The notes below the pieces were generated by a model. The model worked only from the letters and a program-made list of their open reading frames with translations. It did not search any database and was not told the DNA's origin. A stretch of 64,000 nt of DNA. Origin: Tricholoma matsutake. Its lineage: Eukaryota; Basidiomycota; Agaricomycetes; Agaricales; Tricholomataceae. The position numbers and the translations under genes were made by a program. How positions within the stretch are numbered: position 1 is the stretch's first letter; each line of letters begins with the position of its first letter. The stretch spans positions 2,976,001 to 3,040,000 of the forward strand of contig AP026542.1 in the NCBI GenBank assembly GCA_026075535.2, given 5' to 3'. This document shows, in pieces, positions 55,761 to 64,000 of the stretch.

Positions 55761-57750
55761 GTGTTCCTTGCCCTACTATGAGTAGTAAGGGGAATAAATA
55801 AACTTGGTTTTTGAGACAGTGTTTGACTGTCACCAAAATCTCGTAATAAGCAGGTGAATTAAGCAACATTGTTTATGTTTAAAAAAAAAGTGACATTCCC
55901 AATCTCCTTGCCTGCCAATCTATATCCATTGACATTCAGACAGACACTCATAGTAGATAATGCTTACTTTCATTAGAGTGTGTCCATAAAGCAGAGAGGC
56001 TGTAGCATGTACCAGAGAATGAGTTGAATCATATGTTCCTAAAAAGGCAATAATTTGAGAGTATCACAGCAACGACACAACATGCTGTTAATTGAAAAGC
56101 TGGGGTGGATAGATGCATAGAATGCAATAAAATTGGGGGAGTCCATGAAGAATTGAATTAGGTATGTGCTAGTAGGGCTGCACACTGTCCATTATATGGC
56201 CATGGCCATACTTTATATGGTGACTGATGGTATATGGCACACTATGGGTATATGGATGGCCATATAACAGTCAACAGTTATGTATGGGTTTGGTATGGGT
56301 ACAAGACATTTCTGAACTGGAGTACAGTACTATAATTACATCTTATAACTGCTATCTAATGTACAAATCCCTCAGGCTCTTTCATAAGGGTTGATATTAT
56401 AATGGTAAAACATATTTATGAAAACTTAGGGAGTTTGTCATGGAGGGGGGTGTGGCAGTTAGCACCCAGTCCACCCTGCAAGCAAATGTTTGCAGCAGTG
56501 GGGGACAGGTGTTGGGGCGCCTCTCCCTCCTCCCTTGCATGCTCAGGGTACACACCCATGATCCACCCTACAAGCAAGTGCTCATAGGCATGGGAGTGGG
56601 TACCATGTTGTTTGGCATTGTCTGCATGGACTGCACCTGCGAGGATCATGGTCATTGGAATACAAATCCAGTTCTGCTAAAACTGTGTTTCATGTGACTT
56701 CTCTTTGTTCATTTTGACTATTCACTTCAGAGACTCTAGGACTCTTCCTGACTCATTATCCCTCAATTTCTAGCTATCTCTATTCGATTCTTTGCTATCT
56801 CTTATCTTTGTCTATCATGGACTTCTTTTATTCAGTTTTATGGATCCTTTTTGACTCAGTTTGAACAGTATAAAGACTCACCTGTATTTCCAGTAAACCT
56901 CATCCAATCAACACCAGTGATTCTTCCTCCTTATTTGTCTCTGAGTTACTCTCTAAGCCCTCTCTACTTGCTTATTCTCTTGCTCTCTAAGTAACTTGTT
57001 GATTGGTCATTGTTTTCAACCTTGACCATCACAGCATCATCTTCCTCTCCTCCCCCCTGTGCCCTTTCTGTAGGCACCCACAATCCACTACAAGCAGGTG
57101 CAGGTGGGTCCCATGCCATCCATTGTCATGCTTGTTGTCTGGCCCTGGTCCTGGCACTCCTTGTTATTGTTGTAGGCTGCTAGCACCTGCAGTCCACCCC
57201 ATGAGCAGGTGCTCACAGGCATGGGGCAGGTGTGGCTTGCCCTGGTGTTGTGGTGGGGTGACATCATTTGTTGGCACAGCACAACATTACTGGCACCCGT
57301 GATCCAACCTTGTAGGCATGGGGCAGGTGCTGGTCATCCCTTGCCAGTTCTAGGTGTTGTGCCATTATGGTGGTTCCTGGTTTGCTGGGGTTTGAGGGGG
57401 GTGTTAGTGTGACATGGTGGGCACATTAGGGTGGGGTACATACATGGCACCTTCCCTTGCGGTTGTTCCTCTGTGCCCCTTTCATTCATCATGACATTTT
57501 AGGTGTGTGGATGGGGGTGGAGTGCCCCCTTTTTTTTGTGGTCATCATCACATCATTACCCTAAATAGATAGAGGATCACTCTTCCATTGAATGCCTTTC
57601 AGGCTGCTACTCAACAAAAAAATGCATTCACAAAGGCTCAAGTCCCAAATCTACATGATGCAATTGATGCTTAGGTGACAATTTTCAATCTTTGAAACTG
57701 TATGACTATGGCATCATCTTTACCAATGATGGGTTAAGGGCAGTAATTTA
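55761..57750. other. Fossil repeats without genes
   Basis: A possible hAT-type left end TAGGGCTGCACACTG with ATATGGCCATGGCC repeats at 56174-56290; GAGCAGTTGCTC-type modules at 56469, 56562, 57080, 57197 and 57305; otherwise T/C-rich sequence. The Gypsy-3 5' LTR would be expected just right of 55760 but was not recognised. Confidence 0.4.
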
Positions 57751-57938
57751 CACTCCTCCACCTATTCCAATCAGACTCACCAGAGTCCAGTGGATTCCAT
57801 TGGATTCCACTGGATTCCAGTTATTCCGACCAGATTCTGGTTACTCCAGATGCTCAACTTAGAGTATATACCCTAATGGATAGTCAAATTTCAAGTCTTA
57901 AGTTGTCAAAGTGCCTACAAAATATATTTGTGCAGAGT

Positions 57939-58014
57939 AAGAATTGAACTCAAGACATCTTGATTAGAGTGATCACATGACAAACCAAACATGTGTGCTT
58001 AACCAGTTGAGCCA
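57939..58014 (-). other. tRNA-like A/B-box sequence, TA-2 left arm
   Basis: Minus strand TGGCTCAACTGGTTAAGC (A-box, 57997-58014) and GAGTTCAATTC (B-box, near 57940-57951). Close to the tRNA consensus except A for G in the B-box (TTCAA), a change expected from CpG loss. No full cloverleaf claimed. Confidence 0.6.
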
Positions 58015-58099
58015 CAGGAAAATTATTAGTTAGTAATATAATGTTTATTCATGACACTCTAATTTTTTTCGAAGTAGTTGAGATCAAAATTTTTTAATT

Positions 58100-58940
58100 A
58101 ACCACATCCCTCACATTGAATGTGAGGGAGTGGGCATGATTGTGATTATATACATAAACAAAAAATCCTCCCTCTCACAAGATGCGAGAGGGAGTTTTAT
58201 TTATATCCATAAAAAGCTAACCCCTCGCGCCAAATGTGAGGGGGGAGGTAAAAATGACAAAAAAAATCCCTCCCCCAGGCAAAACAGGGGAGGGGGGGCA
58301 CAATACTAATAAATAATTAAAAGTACAAAAAAAATCCCTCCCCACACGAAGTGCAGGGGAGGGGGAGGGGACGCAACCCTGCTGTTGTCTGTCCTTCCAC
58401 CAATGATCCACCCCACAAGCAGTTGCTCATGAGGCTGGAGGTGGGTGGCTTGTTGTCATTGTCATTCCACCTGCAATCCACCCCACGAGCAGTTGCTCAT
58501 GAGGCTGGGGGCGGGTGGTGTGTTGTTGGCCCTGTCATTGTTGTCCATCATCATTGGCAGCCGTGCTTTGCATTCTGGGGGGTTCTGGTGCTGGTAGATG
58601 GTGGCGTCATTGTTGTTGTTGCCTGCACACACTCATGATCCACCCTACGAGCAGGGGCTTGCAGGCGTGGGGTGGGTGTGTTGGCTCATTTGTGGGTGGT
58701 GGCATCGTTACTAGTAGATTATAACCTAGAAAACTAAAAAAATGAGTTAGTTAGTTTATTAAAACAAAAACCAAATAAAAAAAACTTACGTAGGGCCCAA
58801 ACGACGCGATCTGCGTCATTTGGGCCCACATTGGCTTGTTTGCAAGTGGTGGCATCATTGCCAGTAGATTATAACCTAGAAAGCTAAAAAAAAGGTTAGT
58901 TAGTTTATAAAAACAAAAAGCAAATGAAAAAAAACATACT
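58100..58940 (-). repeat. TA-2 cargo: hairpins, modules, intron-like units
   Basis: Five hairpins about 50-80 bp apart (58107-58130, 58170-58197, 58220-58245, 58267-58298, 58337-58371), each C-rich arm / G-rich arm such as CCCTCACATTGAATGTGAGGG; modules at 58412, 58479 and 58641; intron-like units on minus at about 58726-58789 (GTAAGT..CTAACTAAC..TAG) and 58876-58939 (GTATGT..CTAACTAAC..TAG). The exon side of each unit is a hairpin (GGGCCCAAACGACGC..GCGTCATTTGGGCCC). Confidence 0.65.
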
Positions 58941-59253
58941 TAGGCCCCAAATGATGCAATCTGCATTGTTTGGGCCTGCATTCTGTCCAGTCAGCTCGTT
59001 TGAAGGTGGTGGTGATGGTGGGAGTGGGCATGGGAATGGTGGGAATGGTGGTGGCAGGTGTGCATGCAGTGGTGGTGGTAGAGTGGAGAGGAGGAGGAGG
59101 CGGCCTTGACAACGGTGGTGGTGGTTGTGAGCTGGCAGTCATGTGTCATGTGTCATGCAATATGCATGTGTGCGTATTCCGTTAATGGCTGTAACTACGC
59201 ACCTTGGTTGGGTAATAAAAGTATTAGATCTATGTAGATGAATAATGACCCGG

Positions 59254-59312
59254 TAGCTCAGTGGTTAAGCATGCTGTTATGTGTGCAGACCCAAGGTCAA
59301 GTGTTCAATTCT
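59254..59312 (+). other. tRNA-like A/B-box sequence, TA-2 right arm
   Basis: TAGCTCAGTGGTTAAGC (A-box, nearly the tRNA consensus) and GTGTTCAATTC (B-box) 48 bp apart. It faces the right end of TA-2. Confidence 0.65.
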
Positions 59313-59583
59313 TATTGCACGTTGAAATTTTATTTGGGAAAGCACATGCATTCCGGTTATTCCGGTTATGCTAGTGCCATGCATCTGGTTGATCCAACTA
59401 TTCCAGGTAAAAATGAGTCTGGGTAGATTCTGGGGATTCCAGAGGTAAAATTGACCCCCCAGTCCGACCAGAATTATGAATTGTGAGAAAAATATATGTA
59501 AATGGAATTGACTGGAATTCCAGAAATTCCGATTGGAATGGGCATTCCGACTGGAATCCGACCAGAATAGGTGGAGGAGTGTA

Positions 59584-60780
59584 ATGTACTCATTAAGGGT
59601 TGGACACAGTACATGCTAACTAATTGTATGGGGGTGTGTTTGATGCTGATGAAACAAACAACTTACCATTGTTGAGTGAGCTCTGAAATCTATAAAAGAC
59701 AACACTTAGTTGATCGAAAGAGACAAAAACTTACTATTACAATGGGCAAGCCCATGGGTGAAGAGGAAAAAGTGCAGAACACTGGTGTTGACTGGTGTTG
59801 ATTGGTATTGGATCCAGCAATCCAAGCAACCTGTCAATACCCATGACACTGCCAAGATGGGTACGGTATGTCACAGGTCTGGCATTTTGGCAACTGTACC
59901 TGTACCCATCAAACCTGTGGGCCATTTACTGTGGGTTTACCCATACCCATGCTACACCCTATGTGTGTGGGTGCATGGGTATGTGGGTGCTGTTGGGCAC
60001 TGGTCATCTTGTGTTGCACCTAAGTAAATCAGATCCTAGAAAATGAAAGAATAAGTTTATATGAACAAAAAATGGACACACAAGCTCACCTAGGGCCTGG
60101 GAAACATCGAATTTGTGACATAAAAACTGTCCAGTCATGATCCAAACTGAAAGTTACTAAGATTTTTGCACATGGTATGGTGGTCAATGTGTCGCTCCAT
60201 GTCGAGACTATAGAGCCACAGCTTCAGGGCCCAGCTCAGGCTTTGTCAAGTGCAAGCCAAGCCCTGAGCCCTATGAGGCCATCAATATGGCCTGGCTTGG
60301 CTCAGGCTTCAGGGCTCAGCAGCTGGGCCTTGCACATCACTAGTCTGAAGGAAAAGCATAGAGGGATGGACATGAGATGCTCAAATGAGTGTTGATAGAC
60401 AGATGATTGGGAGTTCATGATTAGAAGCATATTGGTGTACCCACCCAATCAACTACTCTGACTGCATGCATCTAGCACTATATAGGGCTGTGCACCATGC
60501 CACATATTGATGGATAGCATAGCTAGGCTAGATCTCAAAAACCCTGATTTTGTGATTTTTGTCTGGAAAGGCTTCCACTGTTTTTGTCTGGATTGCATCT
60601 AGGTTAACCAAAATTTTCAAAGTTTTGTCTGGACTCCAGATCTAGCCCTCAACAGACCAAAATTTTGTCTGGACATAAAATCTAGCCTCCTGGGGCATTC
60701 AAAATGCCCAGGATCAGCTTATCCTGCAGTGAAGCCTCAGATTAGTATCAGTACTTGATAGCTAGGCATTAAAAATAGAA
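59584..60780. other. Fossil hAT ends and an intron-like unit
   Basis: TTTACCCATACCCATGCTACACCCTA near 59935-59965 resembles the right end of hAT-2. An intron-like unit on minus lies at 60036-60089 (GTGAGC..TCTAG). A second type of hAT end, GGGCCTTGCACATCACTA, is at about 60321-60340. 60530-60690 has repeats of TTTTGTCTGGAC. No gene recognised. Confidence 0.4.
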
Positions 60781-60782
60781 TT

Positions 60783-61158
60783 TTAGCAGAACAAGGAACT
60801 ACAATTAAATGTCCATCCCATCCTCATCTCCATAGGACTTCTGCTTGCATTTGCAAAATAATTGCAAGGCTTCCTTGAGCTTCCCTTCACCTGAAAGGTT
60901 GTATAGAAATCATTCAGCATCTTCCTGACCAAGCTCAAGTCCTGTAGGAAGAATCTCCAAAGACAACAAAAGCAAGCACACAAAGGCACATAGTGATAGG
61001 ATTACAAATTGCTTTGTTTGAAGGGTTGCTGTTGCTGAAGGGATTGCCCAGAACTGACAACCATGCATGTGTTCAAAGACTTGGATGGCAGCATAGGAAA
61101 TTGTAGCAATGCTTGATGCATCAGTGATAGATTTATGCTTTCCATTCTTGCCACCCAT
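60783..61158 (-). CDS. Hypothetical protein, possibly two exons
   Basis: Frame 60910-61158 starts MGGKNGKHKSITDASSIATI and contains FEHMHGCQFWAIPSATATLQ, then a hydrophobic stretch FVILSLCAFVCLLLL. The same frame after its stop continues with GEGKLKEALQLFCKCKQKSY and ends near 60828, preceded by TTTCAG, so an intron is possible. I do not recognise the family. It stands among repeats and could be a fragment. Confidence 0.3.
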
Positions 61159-64000
61159 CTTTGAATAGAGTGCACAATCAACTAACTGTTCTTTTTCTAT
61201 ATTATGTTGTTTGTACTACTTGACAACAATGGAGACAGTGGACGAAAGCAACAATGGGGAGGGCGACAAAGAGGTGACCATGGGGCCACTACCCCCCCAG
61301 CAGCACCCCCAGTCAATGACCCCACCATCTATGACCCATCACCAATGATGAAAACTGTGAGAGTGATGAGGACTGCAAGAATGATGGGACAACAAGACCA
61401 GGGCAATGAGAAGAACAAGTATGATGACCATCAGGTCAATGGGATGGGAACAACGGGGCCAATGGGAAATGAGAGGGAATGAGCAACAAAGGCACAACAA
61501 CAAAAGGACAACAAGGGGGCAAGGACAAGGATGGGACAACAACAATGATGGGAGGTGGGGAGGAGGTGGGGAGAGGAGGGAACCACCATCATGCCCAGAA
61601 GAGAAACAAAGGCAACGGGGAGGGGGAGAAGGAGGGCCACATCACACACAACACTAGATGTTGTTTGGGCCTCAGGCAAGTTTTTTTATGTTTGTTTCTT
61701 ATTTTTTTCTTTTGACTAACTTAGGTCAGCTATTATAGGTTTTACTCATGGTCCAACAACACAACAACCTATGGCTGTATGCAATGGATGACACCCAGCC
61801 TCAGGTATGATGACAATGGCAGGACAGGGTACATGGGTTGACAATGAAACAATGGGGCCAATGGGAGATGAGTGGGAACAAATGATGAGGGTACAATGAC
61901 AAAAGAACAACAACAAACCAGACAACAATGAGATGACAGGGATATGGGATGACAACAATGATAGGTGGGGAGGAGGAAGGGAGACCACAATGAGAGACAG
62001 GAGCACTGCCCATAAGGGGCAGGGGCAACATTACGATGGCAGGGATGGAACAAGGGGGTACCATGATGCAGGGGAGGCCATCCATGAGGGGCAGGGGCAC
62101 TACTGGGAAGGATCTTTCCTCACCCCCCATCTCGCAGCAAGTGAGACAGTGTTTTGTCTTTTTTTTTAGTATTGTATAGAATTATGAAATACACAAATGC
62201 CTCCATCACTCTTCTCAAGTGGTGGAGGTGTCTTTTTTTCAAAAATAAGTCCCTCTGAGACCCTCTGTACAAAGATTGTCTGTGGCTTAAGTATTGTATA
62301 CAAGATGTAGTTAAGTTAGGTAAAGGGGTTATATAATACAAATGCAGAATGTTCAACAGTGCAGAATGTCTAAATATGAGGCAAAAATGTAGTCAAAACC
62401 ATGGTGTATATACACAGTGTCACACCTGCAGTGTTTTATGACAGACCATGGGTTAAACCTGTCACTGCAGTTGTGGTGTTAGAACAGGTGCGGTGTTGAC
62501 AGGTGCAGGTGTGGTGTGTTGAATTTTACCCATGGTGTGACCCATGCTATGCCCTACACACACACCCACTTCTCCCCATCAAAAATGGGATGTGAGGTGT
62601 CAATTACAGACAGGATGGTGATGAGGGACACTGGGAGACCCAGGAAGTGGGATACCCAATGTGGTAAGCAGCTCCCAACCCCTCCACTTGTGCTACATCA
62701 CTGACACCCCTAACCCCCTCAATCTAGGCACCTCTCCCTCTGAGCACCCACCCCTCACCTGTGACCCACTACTCACAGGGTGGATTGTGGGTGCTATGGA
62801 GGGAGGGGATGGGGGGAGCCCAGCCACAAATAACACCCACCCACCCCACCCTCATGACAAGAATGTGGGCAGAATGGTGATGACAACAACAAAGGTGAGG
62901 GGGATGGCAGGGAAGGGAGATCAACAAGGTATGGCAGGGGAGGTGGAACAACAATGAACAGCACCACATGGGGAGGAGATGGTGGGAAGAGAGCACAATG
63001 CCTAGCAGAGCACCAACAACACCCACTGCAACATGAGGAAGATGGGGAGAGGAGAGGGGACAAAACCACCTGCCATTGCTGTGAACTGCTGCTCACAGGG
63101 TGGAGAGGTGCTCCAGCATGGCCAGCCCCTTGTGTCCATGGGAGTTTTGTTTTAGTTTTAGTTTTTCAGCTCAAATAAGCCCAGGGCCTAACCCCCCCCT
63201 CATAATGAGGATGGGCAAATTATATTAGTCCTACTACATCATGTATTATACATATTTGTTTAATTAGTTAGTTGTTAGTACAATATGTGTTGATTGTCTC
63301 CACCAAGCCATCTACTAGGGCCCAGCTCACTCTTTGGCTAAGCCTGAGCCTGGGCAAGCTGAGCCTAAGACAGGGCTTTTGGGCTGAGCTGGGCCCTGCA
63401 CATCACTAATGATATCTAATATATTACACTGTTCAGAACATGAGATCATCAATGTGCACTTTGGCTAACTTTGCAAAGATTCCACATAATCTCAGACCAT
63501 CAATGTTATCAAGGGGATGGTGGAATGGTAATCCCAAACCTGGGGTAGGGGGCTGGCCAGAGGCCAACAAAAAAGTTCTGACTTGGGTACTCAGGTGGCG
63601 GTGGGCCACCATCTGACAGCGCAATTACTCTTCAGAAGCACTCTGGGAAGGGGGTGATGGGGTGATGGGGAGGGGGTACAGGGGAGGGGTTGACAGAGTG
63701 ATGGGAGTGCAGTGATGGGGAGGGGTGGATGGGGACATAGGGATGGGGAGAGTAGTAAGGGAGCAACAGCCCAACATTGATTTGGGGCCAAAAGTCCCAA
63801 GTCAACTGTAGTCTGAAGAAGTGTGTGACTATAGTAGATTAAAAACTATGCAGAGCAATGAGAAAACAACAACCCCCCCATGTTGACTTTGGGCCAAAGG
63901 TCCAAAGTCAACTGAAGAATTGTGTACCTGTATTAGGATTAAGCATTGAGTCATGTACATGAGCTGGCCCATCCACAGTCAGGCTGAGTGAGCAATGTGA
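61159..64000. other. Repeat-derived terminal stretch without recognisable genes
   Basis: Purine-rich sequence with CAACAATG repeats (61220-62060); a plus-strand intron-like unit at 61676-61724 (exon end TTTGGGCCTCAG, then GCAAGT..CTAACTTAG); a hAT-2-like end at 62525-62565 (TTTTACCCATGG..CCATGCTATGCCCTA); modules in inverse orientation near 62755-62785 and 63080-63105; hAT-type end GGCCCTGCACATCACTA at 63390-63406; G-rich minisatellite 63640-63760; hairpin GTTGACTTTGG/CCAAAGTCAAC at 63882-63912. It seems to hold at least one degraded cargo element in plus orientation. Confidence 0.4.
63640..63760. repeat. G-rich degenerate repeat
   Basis: Repeats of GATGGGGAGGGG and similar, with several runs of four or more G, which could form quadruplexes on the plus strand. 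Confidence 0.7.

Larger units (their letters stand above)
57751..59581. mobile_element. TA-2: intact TA-flanked element with tRNA-like arms
   Basis: 1831 bp between TA at 57749-57750 and 59582-59583. The first 17 bp CACTCCTCCACCTATTC are a perfect inverted repeat of the last 17. Subterminal ATTCC/GGAAT arrays follow at both ends (57770-57850, 59400-59575), then outward-facing tRNA-like boxes (57939-58014 on minus, 59254-59312 on plus), then the cargo. It shares the CACTCC start, TA target, arms and cargo order with TA-1, and has no nested insertions, so it shows the unit plan best. No transposase frame. Confidence 0.8.

Noticed and set aside
57939..59312. Genuine tRNA genes
   Set aside because: A and B boxes fit, but no acceptor stem or convincing anticodon stem could be drawn, and the sequences belong to a repeated element arm.
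61204..62170. Gln/Asn/Gly-rich proteins
   Set aside because: Arise from purine-rich CAACAATG repeats; frames on both strands are equally open.

Overview
The window looks like repeat-rich chromosomal DNA of a filamentous basidiomycete, most likely an agaricomycete. The basis is short spliceosomal introns (about 41-99 bp), chromodomain Gypsy and Copia elements, a RecQ-like helicase relic and a DUF6589-family gene of kinds I know to be expanded in mushroom-forming fungi, and a PrpF-family host gene. No rRNA, genuine tRNA gene or CRISPR array was found. Species cannot be named from the sequence.

Layout. 1-3.4 kb: a gag-like zinc-finger relic followed by a decayed, intron-containing RecQ-like helicase. 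3.4-15.9 kb: a DUF6589-family gene (minus strand) split by a 10.3-kb nest: a TA-flanked terminal-inverted-repeat element (TA-1) that took in a hAT-like element (8-bp target duplication) and a Gypsy element (Gypsy-1, 5-bp duplication), the latter hit at its LTR end by a 370-bp fold-back MITE. 16.1-21.1 kb: the only host-like island, with a zinc-finger/PHD gene, an intact PrpF-family enzyme, an F-box-like gene with TATA box and introns, and a small candidate secreted protein. 22.6-37.7 kb: four copies of a ~185-bp LTR-like unit, the third split by Gypsy-2 (plus strand), which is itself split inside its gag zinc knuckle by a Copia element (minus strand). 37.7-42.1 kb: a LINE-like poly(A) tail and sequence without recognisable genes. 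42.1-55.8 kb: a different Gypsy element (Gypsy-3, minus strand) broken by a hAT-like element (hAT-2), a solo LTR carrying a row of hairpins, and Gypsy-4 (same family as Gypsy-2). 55.8-64 kb: fossil repeats and a second TA-flanked element, TA-2.

Most insertions could be delimited exactly because both target-site duplications are visible, so the order of events can be read. The retroelement reading frames are closed mostly by TGA at arginine positions. Comparing Gypsy-2 with Gypsy-4 codon by codon shows CGA in one copy where the other has TGA, in both directions, which indicates cytosine deamination at CpG.

The least expected signal is a shared internal cargo in four non-autonomous elements with two kinds of ends (TA-1, TA-2, hAT-1, hAT-2): in the same order, a row of C/G-rich hairpins, repeated modules centred on GAGCAGTTGCTC, and 54-67 bp spliceosomal-intron-like units on the minus strand. 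The two TA elements also carry outward-facing tRNA-like A-box/B-box sequences in their arms. A solo LTR at 47 kb holds seven hairpins whose arms differ in sequence but stay paired.
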